From: Amycolatopsis dendrobii
GTDB taxonomy: Bacteria; Actinomycetota; Actinomycetes; Mycobacteriales; Pseudonocardiaceae
Direction: 5' to 3'
Assembly: GCF_014145675.1 (NCBI RefSeq)
Contig: NZ_JACGZW010000007.1
Location: forward strand, 1-64,000
Length of the DNA: 64,000 nt
In this document: positions 24,166 to 31,933 of the stretch, piece after piece
Numbering within the stretch: position 1 is the stretch's first letter
Layout: each line of letters opens with the position of its first letter
Position numbers and translations under genes: made by a program
Notes under the pieces: generated by a model
Databases searched by the model: none
Told to the model about the DNA's origin: nothing
The model's input: only the letters and a program-made list of their open reading frames with translations

Positions 24166-25602
24166 ATGAAGAGCTCGTCGCGGGCGTTGCTCGCTGTCTT
24201 GTTGCTGGCCGGTTTCCCGGTGCTGATGCTCGCCGTCGCCGGGGCGCTGATCTGGCTGGAGATCGCCGCGTTCCAGCGTAGCCCGGTTTCCGCGGGGCGG
24301 CTCGCGTTCTTCGTGGTTCCGGTGCTGTATGTGCTGTTCAGCGCCCTGCTGACGTTCGAGCGGACCTGCGACGACGCGGAGGGAGTGCCTGTCACGCCCG
24401 CGGAACAGCCCGAACTGTGGGCGGCCGTCCGCGAACTCGCCAAGGAAGTCGGCACCCGGCCACCGGATGAGATCTGCCTGGTTCCCCAGGCCAACGCAGC
24501 GGTGCACGAGGAGACGCACTGGGCGGGGTTGCGCGTGCGGCGCCAGATGTTCATCGGCGCGCAGCTTTTCGCCGGGACGCGGGTCTGCCAGCTCCGCGCC
24601 GTTCTCGGGCATGAACTGGCGCACTACAGCAATCGCCATACCCGGTTCGCCGGCGCGACCTATCGCGGACGGCAGACGATCGGGCGAGTCGTGGATGGAC
24701 TCCACCGGTCGGCCTGGTTGCTGCGGCCGGTCTTCAGCGCGTATGCCGCGCTGTACTTCCGGGTCTCGATGCGGGTAAGCCGGGAACAGGAACTCGCCGC
24801 TGACCTCGATTCCGCGCGAGTCGCGGGCACCACGGCAGCGACAACCGCGTTGCGCGAGGCCGAAGTGCTCGACACTGCGTGGTGGCTCTTCCTGAACGAC
24901 TACGCGACGATCGCCTGGTCCTCCGGGTATCTCCCGGAGCGGATGGCCGAGGGCTACCAACTGCTGCTCGCCGATGGAAAACGCGCGAAGGAATTTGCTT
25001 CCCTGCGGGAGAATCCGCCGTCGCGGCCTGCCTCGAAGTACGACAGCCACCCGCCGACTTCAGAACGGATCGCACTGCTGGAAGCCGCGCCGGACGTCCC
25101 CGTTCCGCCCGGCGGCGAACGGCCGGCGACGGATCTTCTCCGCAACGGAATGGCGCTACTCGACGCGGTGCTGGCGACCGGCTTCACGGAGAGCGCGGCC
25201 TCGAAGAAGAAGCTCGACTGGGCCAGCCTGGTCGCCATCGGGGTGCGCGATTCGAATCAGGCCGAAGCGCTGCGAATTCTCCGCAGCCGCAGCATCGACG
25301 ACCTGCTCGATCTGCTCGACGCCGGACACCTTGAGGACATCGCCGATCCCACGGCTCCGCCGGAGGCTCGGACGCGGGCCAAGCGCGAGCTCTATCGAGA
25401 TCAAGTCCACTGCCGACTGTCCATTGTGCTGCACGCACAGCTCGCCGAAGCCGGTGCGGCGCACTGGGAACTGTCCTGGTCCGGACCGGCGAAGCTGGTG
25501 CTGGCCGAACCGTATGCCACCGAACTGGATCCCGCCGTCGGCGCGGCGGTCGACGGGGACACCGCTGCGCTTCGCGCGTTGCTCGCCCCGACTCATTCCT
25601 GA
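24166..25602 (+). CDS. M48-family membrane zinc metallopeptidase
   Basis: A 478-residue protein with two N-terminal transmembrane helices (residues 7-32 and 44-63) and the gluzincin site HELAH at about residues 148-152. A second pair of hydrophobic segments follows, then EQELAADLDSARVAG, which supplies the third zinc ligand. A C-terminal soluble region of about 230 residues is unassigned. HtpX-like proteases degrade membrane proteins. The gene stops 12 bp before the 25615 gene, so the two are likely cotranscribed. It is divergent from rtcB. Confidence 0.85.
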   Translation: MKSSSRALLAVLLLAGFPVLMLAVAGALIWLEIAAFQRSPVSAGRLAFFVVPVLYVLFSALLTFERTCDDAEGVPVTPAEQPELWAAVRELAKEVGTRPPDEICLVPQANAAVHEETHWAGLRVRRQMFIGAQLFAGTRVCQLRAVLGHELAHYSNRHTRFAGATYRGRQTIGRVVDGLHRSAWLLRPVFSAYAALYFRVSMRVSREQELAADLDSARVAGTTAATTALREAEVLDTAWWLFLNDYATIAWSSGYLPERMAEGYQLLLADGKRAKEFASLRENPPSRPASKYDSHPPTSERIALLEAAPDVPVPPGGERPATDLLRNGMALLDAVLATGFTESAASKKKLDWASLVAIGVRDSNQAEALRILRSRSIDDLLDLLDAGHLEDIADPTAPPEARTRAKRELYRDQVHCRLSIVLHAQLAEAGAAHWELSWSGPAKLVLAEPYATELDPAVGAAVDGDTAALRALLAPTHS

Positions 25603-25614
25603 GAGGAAACCCCG

Positions 25615-26715
25615 TTGCTGGGACTGATCAAGCTCTACACCGTTCCGCGATACCGCCGGATGATGAAGGGAATCGCGAAAGACGCCAAGAAGCGCGGCTT
25701 GACCACTTCCGACTACATGCGCACGCTCGGCAGCAGCGACCTGGCCCGCTATCTCGTCCCGCCGATCAAGCCGATGGACGTCGAACGGTTCGGCCTGCCG
25801 CCGGATGCCAAGATCACCACGAAGCCGCTGCTGCCGAAGCCGGTTCGGGACGCCAAAGTCGCGCACGCCGCCGGGAATTGGCAGCCGGGCGCTGACCTGC
25901 TCGCCGGAATCGGGAAGGACTGGGACCGGCGCAGTTCGGTCGTGAGTCTTCTCGGCGAGGTCGCGGCCGACGACGACACCGCCCTGAAGGCTTGGCGGGC
26001 GGCCCGCCCCGACGACGCGGACGCCGCCGCGGTCCACGCCGACGCACTCACGAATGTGGCGTGGCAAATCCGCAGCGCCCGGCAGGCGAAGTACGTCAGT
26101 GCGGAGCAATTCAGGGGATTCCAGCGCGTGCTCGACGAGGCCGACGAAGCGAGCCAGACCGCCGCCGAACTCGCTCCCGACGACCCGACGCCGTGGGCGA
26201 CACGGTGCATGATCGCGATGGGCCGGCAGTACGGTCACGACGAATTCCGCACGGTGTGGGACGGCGTCCTGGCGCGCGATCCATTGCACGTCCACGCGCA
26301 CGCGCGTGCCCTGCAGTACTGGTGCGACAAGTGGTTCGGCACCAATGATCTGATGTGGACATTCGCCGAAGAGGGCGCGGCGAAGCATCCGAAACTGGCG
26401 TGGCTGCCGCTTGCCGCGGCGTTCGAAGCGTCTTTCGCCGGCGTCAAGGACGCGTGGCGGGACAAGCGCGTCGAAGCCGCGCTCGACCGGCTGCTGCCGT
26501 GGCTCGACGGCGAGGGCCGGGATGCGCCGGACACCCCGAACAGCCGTGCCTTCGCCGCCCGTGCGCTCGTCGAACTCCGGCGCGGTACCGAGGCGGTGGA
26601 GCAGTTCCGCCACCTCGGCCGGAGCGCGTCCGGACGGGTGTGGTCGTACAGCGGTTACGGAGCGAGCCACGAATTCCGGACTCACCGGAACCGGGCCTGC
26701 CGGCTCGCCAAGTAG
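25615..26715 (+). CDS. Unknown helical protein in operon with M48 peptidase
   Basis: A 366-residue protein that I cannot assign. It is mostly alpha-helical, with alternating aromatic-rich and Ala-rich helices (WATRCMIAMGRQYG, LQYWCDKWFG, LAWLPLAAAFEASF) that resemble TPR-like solenoids, and has no signal peptide. The TTG start at 25615 has GAGAGGAAACCCC upstream and lies 12 bp after the M48 peptidase. Its conserved-looking neighbour arrangement suggests a functional partner of that protease. Confidence 0.7.
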   Translation: MLGLIKLYTVPRYRRMMKGIAKDAKKRGLTTSDYMRTLGSSDLARYLVPPIKPMDVERFGLPPDAKITTKPLLPKPVRDAKVAHAAGNWQPGADLLAGIGKDWDRRSSVVSLLGEVAADDDTALKAWRAARPDDADAAAVHADALTNVAWQIRSARQAKYVSAEQFRGFQRVLDEADEASQTAAELAPDDPTPWATRCMIAMGRQYGHDEFRTVWDGVLARDPLHVHAHARALQYWCDKWFGTNDLMWTFAEEGAAKHPKLAWLPLAAAFEASFAGVKDAWRDKRVEAALDRLLPWLDGEGRDAPDTPNSRAFAARALVELRRGTEAVEQFRHLGRSASGRVWSYSGYGASHEFRTHRNRACRLAK

Positions 26716-26769
26716 CGGGGACCGGTCCCGGACGACCAGTGGTCTCCTGGCCCGGTTCCCGAATCTGAG

Positions 26770-27285
26770 GTGGTGTCCGAGGTGTTCCCGACCAGCCCTT
26801 ACCAGCCGATGCCCGCGTCGGGCGCGAACGCGGAGCAGGAGGTGCGGCGAGGAATCCGGTCGATGCGGTGGGCGATCGGCGGCCAGGCCGTGCTTTACCT
26901 GGCGCTCGCGGCCTTTGTCGGTTACCTGCTCGGGCTTGGCGGCACGTCGAGCGCGGTGGCCTTGCCGGTGACGATCCTGGTGATCAACTCGGCGCTGACC
27001 AGCGCGCTCGTGGTGTGCGCTGTCCTGCTGGGCAGGCGGCAGCGCGCGGTCATGCTCGCGCTCATCTGGCTGGAGTGCGGGTTCATGGCGATGCTGCTGC
27101 TCGGCGCGATCCTGACGTTCGCCACGAGTTCGGCATCCGCGGGCGCGCCGGTCGGGCTGATCCTGTGGGGTTTCTTGATGCAGGCTGTGCTGCGCCCCTT
27201 GCAGAAGCCGGAGATCCGGGTCGCGTTCGGGCTGAAACCGATCAAGCCGCGGCAGCGGAAGAAGGGAAAACTGCCCGGCCCCTGA
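26770..27285 (+). CDS. Four-span membrane protein
   Basis: A protein of about 165-171 residues with four hydrophobic helices after a soluble N-terminal 35 residues (PYQPMPASGANAEQE) and a basic C-terminal tail (PRQRKKGK). I do not recognise it. GTG codons at 26770, 26773 and 26782 are possible starts. The stop codon lies inside the left arm of a strong terminator shared with asd. Confidence 0.7.
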   Translation: MVSEVFPTSPYQPMPASGANAEQEVRRGIRSMRWAIGGQAVLYLALAAFVGYLLGLGGTSSAVALPVTILVINSALTSALVVCAVLLGRRQRAVMLALIWLECGFMAMLLLGAILTFATSSASAGAPVGLILWGFLMQAVLRPLQKPEIRVAFGLKPIKPRQRKKGKLPGP

Positions 27286-27305
27286 AACCAGGGGCCGGGC
27301 AGTTT
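27268..27305. terminator. Bidirectional terminator between a membrane protein and asd
   Basis: Perfect 17-bp arms AAACTGCCCGGCCCCTG and CAGGGGCCGGGCAGTTT, loop AAAC. Runs of A and T on both sides fit termination in both directions. The TGA of the gene ending at 27285 is inside the hairpin. Confidence 0.9.
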
Positions 27306-27318
27306 CCGCGGAGCTCGC

Positions 27319-28359
27319 TCAGCGGTTCTGCGCCACCAGCTCGGCGATCTGCACGGTGTTCAGCGCCGCCCCCTTGCGGAGGTTGTCGGCGGAGACGAAC
27401 AACGCGAGGCCGCGGCCGTCCGGGACGCCCGGGTCGGTGCGGATGCGCCCGACCAGGCTCGGGTCGATTCCCGCGGCCTGTAGCGGCGTCGGCACGTCCG
27501 CCAGTTGCACGCCCGGCGCGTTCGACAGCAGTTCGGTCGCCCGCTCGACCGACAGCGGCCGTTCGAATTCGACGTTGATCGACAGAGAGTGCCCGGTGAA
27601 CACCGGCACCCGGACGCACGTGCCGGACACCAGCAGCTCCGGGATGCCCAGGATCTTCCGGCTTTCGTTGCGCAGCTTCTGTTCCTCGTCCGTCTCGAAC
27701 GTGCCGTCGTCCACAATGGACCCGGCCATCGGCAGGACGTTGAACGCGATCGGCGCGACGTACTTGGCCGGGGCCGGGAATTCGACCGCCGAACCGTCGT
27801 GCGTCAGCGAGGCCGCGCGCGAGGCGACAGCGTTCACCTGCGCGGCGAGCTCGTCGACGCCGGCGAGACCGCTGCCGGACACCGCCTGGTAGGTGCTCGC
27901 GATGATCCGCACCAGACCGGCTTCGTCGTGCAGCGGCTTGAGAACCGGCATCGCGGCCATGGTGGTGCAGTTGGGGTTCGCGATGATCCCCTTCCGCACG
28001 TCCTTGATCGCCTCCGGGTTGACCTCGCTGACGATCAGCGGCACGTCCGGGTCGCGGCGGAACGCCGACGAGTTGTCGACCACGATCGCGCCCGCCTCGG
28101 CGAACCGCGGCGCCTGCTCGCGCGAGGTCGCGCCGCCAGCGGAGAACAGCGCGATGTCCAAACCGGACAGATCAGCGGTCGCGGTGTCCTCGACGGTGAT
28201 TTCCTCGTCGCGCCACGGCAACGTGCGCCCCGCCGAACGGGCCGACGCGAAGTACCGGATCTGCTCGACCGGGAAATTCCGCTCGTCGAGCAGCTTCCGC
28301 ATCACAGCGCCGACCTGGCCGGTAGCCCCGACCACCCCGACGCGAAGACCCTGCGCCAT
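27319..28359 (-). CDS. asd: Aspartate-semialdehyde dehydrogenase
   Basis: A 346-residue enzyme. The N-terminal Rossmann motif is VGATGQVGAVM, the catalytic cysteine is in ANPNCTTMAAM near residue 130, and the substrate-binding region VNVEFERPL is close to the expected position. It reduces aspartyl phosphate to the semialdehyde for lysine, threonine, methionine and diaminopimelate. The ATG at 28359 overlaps the ask stop by one base (TGATG), the normal ask-asd operon of actinobacteria. Confidence 0.95.
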   Translation of the reverse strand: MAQGLRVGVVGATGQVGAVMRKLLDERNFPVEQIRYFASARSAGRTLPWRDEEITVEDTATADLSGLDIALFSAGGATSREQAPRFAEAGAIVVDNSSAFRRDPDVPLIVSEVNPEAIKDVRKGIIANPNCTTMAAMPVLKPLHDEAGLVRIIASTYQAVSGSGLAGVDELAAQVNAVASRAASLTHDGSAVEFPAPAKYVAPIAFNVLPMAGSIVDDGTFETDEEQKLRNESRKILGIPELLVSGTCVRVPVFTGHSLSINVEFERPLSVERATELLSNAPGVQLADVPTPLQAAGIDPSLVGRIRTDPGVPDGRGLALFVSADNLRKGAALNTVQIAELVAQNR

Positions 28360-28877
28360 CAGCGACCACTCCCCGCGTAGACGACGGCTTCCTCGTCGCC
28401 GCCCAGTTCGAACGCCTCGTGGATCGCGCGCACGGCCTCGTCGAGCTGCGCGTCGCGGATCAGCACCGAAATGCGGATCTCCGAGGTGTTGATGATTTCG
28501 ATGTTCACGCCCGCGTTGGCCAGCGCCTCGCAGAAGGTCGCGGTGACGCCAGGGTGCGAACGCATCCCGGCGCCGACGAGCGACACCTTGCCGACATGGT
28601 CGTCGTACAGCACGGACTCGAAGCCGATCTCCGCCTTGATCTTCTCGAGTTCCTTGACCGCCTTGGCCCCGTTGGCCTTCGACAGCGTGAAGGTGATGTC
28701 GGTGCGGCCCGAGGACGTGCTGGACACGTTCTGCAGCACCATGTCGATGTCGATCTCGGCGTCGGCGACGACCCGGAAGATCTTGCCCGCGGCGCCGGCG
28801 TGGTCCGGCACGCCGGTCACGGTGATCTTCGCTTCCGAGCGGTCGTGTGCCACACCGGTGATCAGCGCTTGTTCCAC
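28359..28877 (-). CDS. Aspartate kinase beta subunit, internal in-frame start
   Basis: A GTG at 28877 inside ask, in frame, is preceded 6 nt upstream by GGAG. It would make a 172-residue protein consisting of the two ACT domains. Corynebacterial and Bacillus lysC genes are known to make such a beta subunit from an internal start, with alpha2-beta2 assembly (family knowledge). The length and position match what I recall for the corynebacterial case. Confidence 0.7.
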   Translation of the reverse strand: MEQALITGVAHDRSEAKITVTGVPDHAGAAGKIFRVVADAEIDIDMVLQNVSSTSSGRTDITFTLSKANGAKAVKELEKIKAEIGFESVLYDDHVGKVSLVGAGMRSHPGVTATFCEALANAGVNIEIINTSEIRISVLIRDAQLDEAVRAIHEAFELGGDEEAVVYAGSGR

Positions 28878-29624
28878 GGGGATCTCCTCGATCGATCCGG
28901 CCACCGTGGTGCCCGGCTTGTCGCTGTAAGAAGAACGGACTCGGATCGGCACGCCGTAGCGGCGCGCGTACTCGACCGAACGCAGGTGCAGGATCTTCGA
29001 TCCGCTCGCCGCGAGCTCCAGCATCTCCTCGTACGGGATGGTGTCGAGCTTTTTGGCGTCCGGCACGATCCGGGGGTCGGCCGAATACACACCGTCCACA
29101 TCGGAATAGATCTCGCAGACGTCCGCGTTCAGCGCGGCGGCGAGCGCGACCGCGGTCGTGTCGGAACCGCCTCGGCCGAGCGTCGTGATGTCCTTGGTGT
29201 CCTGTGCCACGCCTTGGAAACCGGCCACCAGCGCGACGTAACCCTGTTCGAGCGCCTCGGTGACGCGGCTCGGAGTGACGTCGATGATGCGCGCGTTGCC
29301 GTGCACCGATGTGGTGACCACGCCCGCTTGCGAACCGGTGAACGACCAGGCTTGCGCGCCCTGCGCGGAAATGGCCATCGCGACCAGCGAATTCGAGATG
29401 CGCTCACCGGCGGTGAGCAGCATGTCCATTTCCCGCTCCGGCGGTGCCGGGTTCACTTGCTGCGCCAGATCGAGCAGCTCATCAGTGGTGTCGCCCATCG
29501 CCGAGCACACGACGACCACGTCGTTGCCCGCCTTCTTGGTCGCGACGATCCGTTCTGCCACGCGCTTGATCCGGTCGGCACTTTCCAGCGACGATCCGCC
29601 GTACTTCTGGACCACGAGGGCCAC
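28359..29624 (-). CDS. ask: Aspartate kinase (alpha subunit)
   Basis: A 421-residue enzyme. The N-terminal kinase domain has VQKYGGSS and the GRGGSDTTAVALA nucleotide-binding motif. Two C-terminal ACT domains bind lysine and threonine for feedback control. It phosphorylates aspartate at the head of the aspartate pathway. I chose the GTG at 29624, with GGAGG 7 nt upstream. The frame is open 69 bp further, but without support. An internal ribosome site produces a beta subunit (separate entry). Confidence 0.95.
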   Translation of the reverse strand: MALVVQKYGGSSLESADRIKRVAERIVATKKAGNDVVVVCSAMGDTTDELLDLAQQVNPAPPEREMDMLLTAGERISNSLVAMAISAQGAQAWSFTGSQAGVVTTSVHGNARIIDVTPSRVTEALEQGYVALVAGFQGVAQDTKDITTLGRGGSDTTAVALAAALNADVCEIYSDVDGVYSADPRIVPDAKKLDTIPYEEMLELAASGSKILHLRSVEYARRYGVPIRVRSSYSDKPGTTVAGSIEEIPVEQALITGVAHDRSEAKITVTGVPDHAGAAGKIFRVVADAEIDIDMVLQNVSSTSSGRTDITFTLSKANGAKAVKELEKIKAEIGFESVLYDDHVGKVSLVGAGMRSHPGVTATFCEALANAGVNIEIINTSEIRISVLIRDAQLDEAVRAIHEAFELGGDEEAVVYAGSGR

Positions 29625-29848
29625 GCCCGAACCTCCTTGACGGGCCGGGGCGTACTCCTTGGAGGGCACCGAGGAGCGCCCACGGCCCTTCATTTGGAGA
29701 AGAGCCTACCGGCGCGAACGGCGCTCGCCACCCCATCGAGTGGTCCGCCACGGCCCGTCAGGAGGGTTTGGAAGTAAATTTTCCTTAACGCCAGGGGAAA
29801 GCTCGAAGCCCTTCCTCCGGAGTGACGGAGAGCACTCCCCGGCCGTAC

Positions 29849-29854
29849 TACCTT
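29849..29854 (+). promoter_or_regulatory. Candidate -10 box for leaderless nitroreductase
   Basis: TACCTT followed by 6 nt and then the ATG at 29861. There is no ribosome site between. Confidence 0.35.
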
Positions 29855-29860
29855 CGCCGC

Positions 29861-30451
29861 ATGCGCAAACCAGCCGAGACGAGCGTCCCCGTCGCGCCGG
29901 CCATCGCCGAGCGCTGGAGCCCGCGGGCCTACGACGAGACCGCCGTGATCACCGACGCCCAGCTGACCGCATTGCTCGAAGCCGCCAGGTGGGCGCCGTC
30001 TTTCGGCAACACCCAGCCGGCGCGCTACCTCGTCGGCCGACGGGGCGATCCGGTGTTCCCCCGCATCCTCGCGACGCTGAACTCGGGGAACCAGGCGTGG
30101 GCGTTCCGGGCGAGCGCGTTGCTGATCGGCGTGATGGTCACCACGAACGAGAAGGGCGAGGTGCCCTACGCCGACTACGGACTGGGTTTGGCGACCGAGA
30201 ACCTCGTCCTCCAGGCGGTCGAACTCGGCCTGATCGCACACCAGATGGCGGGCTTCTCGCCGGAGCAGGTGCATGAGGAATTCGGCCTGCCCGAGGACGC
30301 GGTGGCCCGGGTGGCGATCGCCGTCGGGTCCCCCGGCGACCCGTCCGTACTGGACGACCCGCGCCGGATCGAACGGGAACTGGCCCCTCGGCGACGGCTG
30401 CCGCTCGCGGAGTTCGCCTTCGGCGACCAATGGGGCTCGCCGGCACTGTGA
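29861..30451 (+). CDS. Nitroreductase-family flavoprotein
   Basis: A 196-residue protein of the nitroreductase fold: ERWSPRAYDE near the N-terminus, LLEAARWAPSFGNTQPARYLV (FMN contact) and a GLATENLVLQAVELGL helix. It likely reduces nitroaromatics or quinones with FMN and NAD(P)H. I chose the ATG at 29861, 6 nt after TACCTT; a GTG at 29822 would add 13 residues. Divergent from ask. Confidence 0.82.
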   Translation: MRKPAETSVPVAPAIAERWSPRAYDETAVITDAQLTALLEAARWAPSFGNTQPARYLVGRRGDPVFPRILATLNSGNQAWAFRASALLIGVMVTTNEKGEVPYADYGLGLATENLVLQAVELGLIAHQMAGFSPEQVHEEFGLPEDAVARVAIAVGSPGDPSVLDDPRRIERELAPRRRLPLAEFAFGDQWGSPAL

Positions 30452-30558
30452 CCGTTTTGTGAGCAATCTGGGGAACCGGCGTCGCGCCATTGAGGTCAGA
30501 TGGACACCAAACCGGTCAGGCAGCTGAATCGGTGGGATTCTTCTCAAGGAGTGACGAA

Positions 30559-31218
30559 ATGCGTACAGCGATGCCGGTTGCACTGGCGGTTTCCGCGACG
30601 GCGATGGCGTTCGCGCTGTCCGGGTGCTCTTCCGAGGACACCCCCGCCCCGCCGATCGCCCCTCCGCCCGCTTCGTCCGCCGCGGCCGCGCCCTCCTCCT
30701 CGGCCGCCGCTCCCGCCGGTGAATCCGCCTCCGCCGAATACACCAAGCAGGGCACGAAGCTGAAGATCGGCGAGAAGGCCGTGGTGCCGTTCAAGTCGAA
30801 GAACAACACCGGCGCGGTCGGGGTGACGGTGACCGGGATCGACAAGGGCGTCGAGGCCGACCTGGCCCCGCTCAAGCTGGGCGACCGGGCCAAGGGGATG
30901 ACGCCGTACTACATCCAGGTCAAGGTCACGAACGAGACCGGCACGGACTTCGCGTACGCCTCGCTGGGCCTGATGAACGGCCTGCTTGCGGACGGCACGA
31001 AGGGTCCGCACGTGACGGTGATCGGCAAGTTCGAGAAGTGCGACAGCGAGAACGCGGACAAGACGTTCACCACGAAGGGGGCGTCGTTCACCAGCTGCGT
31101 GCTGGCACTGGCCCCGGCGGGCGCGGAGGTGAAGGGCGCCAGCTACAGCGCGAGCACGTATCGGGACCTGGCTCCGGAGACCGACTACGGCAAGGAAGCG
31201 GTGACCTGGCAGTCCTGA
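30559..31218 (+). CDS. Lipoprotein, DUF4352-like
   Basis: A 219-residue protein with a lipobox LSGC near residue 23 and a Pro/Ala/Ser linker (residues 25-58) for spanning the wall. A beta-rich domain (KLKIGEKAVVPF, VTNETGTDFAYASLGL) of the Telomeric-repeat/DUF4352 immunoglobulin-like type follows. Two cysteines in the domain (CDSEN, SCVLAL) may pair. Function unknown. The ATG at 30559 has GGAGTGACGAA upstream. Single gene, convergent with 31312-31689. Confidence 0.75.
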   Translation: MRTAMPVALAVSATAMAFALSGCSSEDTPAPPIAPPPASSAAAAPSSSAAAPAGESASAEYTKQGTKLKIGEKAVVPFKSKNNTGAVGVTVTGIDKGVEADLAPLKLGDRAKGMTPYYIQVKVTNETGTDFAYASLGLMNGLLADGTKGPHVTVIGKFEKCDSENADKTFTTKGASFTSCVLALAPAGAEVKGASYSASTYRDLAPETDYGKEAVTWQS

Positions 31219-31240
31219 CGGACTGGACACCGGTCAGCGG

Positions 31241-31302
31241 GCGAATTCAAGGAAGCGGCTGTCTCCTTGAATTCGCTCGCACCGCAGTTCAAGGACCTTG
31301 AA
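31241..31302. repeat. Pair of GAATTCAAGG-type palindromes (family D)
   Basis: Perfect 13-bp arms GCGAATTCAAGGA (31241-31253) and its complement (31264-31276), then a 15-bp palindrome TTCAAGGACCTTGAA (31288-31302). Both reuse the TTCAAGG core. They lie between convergent genes ending at 31218 and 31312, so could terminate both. Confidence 0.7.
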
Positions 31303-31311
31303 AAGCGCCGG

Positions 31312-31689
31312 TCAGGCGCCCGCGCCCCCGACCCGGCGGATGATCTTCGCCAGGATCCCCGACACGATCAGCCAGAACACCGCCGCGATGCCGTAGTTCA
31401 CCAGCACTCGCAGCTTCGCGTCGCTCGGCGTGAACAGGTCCTTGAAGCCGAGCGACAGGCCGTCGGCCCAGCTGCGGACGAACGAGACGATGCCGTTGCC
31501 CTGGTTGGCCTCGCCGATGACGAAAATCACGTGCAGCACCAAGACCGCGGCGAAGAGCAGCCCGACCCAGCGCACGAGTGCCGCGAGGAAGGACACCCCG
31601 CGCTCACGAGTGCGCCGCCAGTCCACCGGGGTGCGCTGGGGACGCGCCTTCGCCTCGGTTTCCTGCGCTTGTTCCGCGTGCTCGCCCAT
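31312..31689 (-). CDS. Two-span membrane protein
   Basis: A 125-residue protein with a charged N-terminal 30 residues, hydrophobic segments at about 33-58 and 95-115, and a short positively charged end. I do not recognise it, though the position next to leuA may be conserved in related genomes. It is divergent from the leuA leader. Confidence 0.65.
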   Translation of the reverse strand: MGEHAEQAQETEAKARPQRTPVDWRRTRERGVSFLAALVRWVGLLFAAVLVLHVIFVIGEANQGNGIVSFVRSWADGLSLGFKDLFTPSDAKLRVLVNYGIAAVFWLIVSGILAKIIRRVGGAGA

Positions 31690-31805
31690 GCCGGGCAGTC
31701 TGGCACGTCGTTTCGCGGGCCGCTACCCGCTAGTAACAGGTATCAGCCACCCGACGTAACAGTTCGATCGCGACGGGCGGCTTTCCTTTCGCGGCGCCGG
31801 GTGGT

Positions 31806-31811
31806 TACAGT
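31806..31811 (+). promoter_or_regulatory. Candidate -10 box of the leuA leader transcript
   Basis: TACAGT ends 6 nt before the GTG of the leader peptide, so transcription would begin at that start codon. No clear -35 is visible. Confidence 0.45.
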
Positions 31812-31817
31812 GACCCC

Positions 31818-31859
31818 GTGGCGCGTGAACTCCTGCTTCGCTGCCGCGACGGGGCCTGA
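31818..31859 (+). CDS. leuL: leuA leader peptide with a Leu-Leu-Leu run
   Basis: A 13-residue reading frame, MARELLLRCRDGA (GTG start, TGA stop), with three consecutive leucine codons CTC CTG CTT at positions 5-7. It lies 74 bp before leuA and its 3' half forms the left arm of a terminator-like hairpin. This is the classic layout of a leucine-sensing transcription attenuator. Leucine attenuators before leuA are known in actinobacteria (general knowledge). The peptide is probably leaderless. Confidence 0.75.
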   Translation: MARELLLRCRDGA

Positions 31860-31887
31860 TCTGACCGGCTCCTCGTCGCGGGGCTTT
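31844..31887 (+). promoter_or_regulatory. leuA attenuator hairpin
   Basis: CCGCGACG (31844-31851) pairs exactly with CGTCGCGG (31874-31881), extended inward by GGGCC with GGCTC. GGGCTTTG follows, as in a rho-independent terminator. The left arm overlaps the leader-peptide stop, so ribosome stalling at the leucine codons upstream would change folding. An alternative antiterminator was not resolved. Confidence 0.7.
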
Positions 31888-31933
31888 GTGGTGCCGGTCG
31901 TCCGCACCGATCCCGTCAGGAGATTTTCCCGCG

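Noticed and set aside
29625..29860. Lysine riboswitch or T-box before ask
   Set aside because: No conserved lysine-aptamer or T-box sequence is visible. Only a ribosome site and weak hairpins were found.
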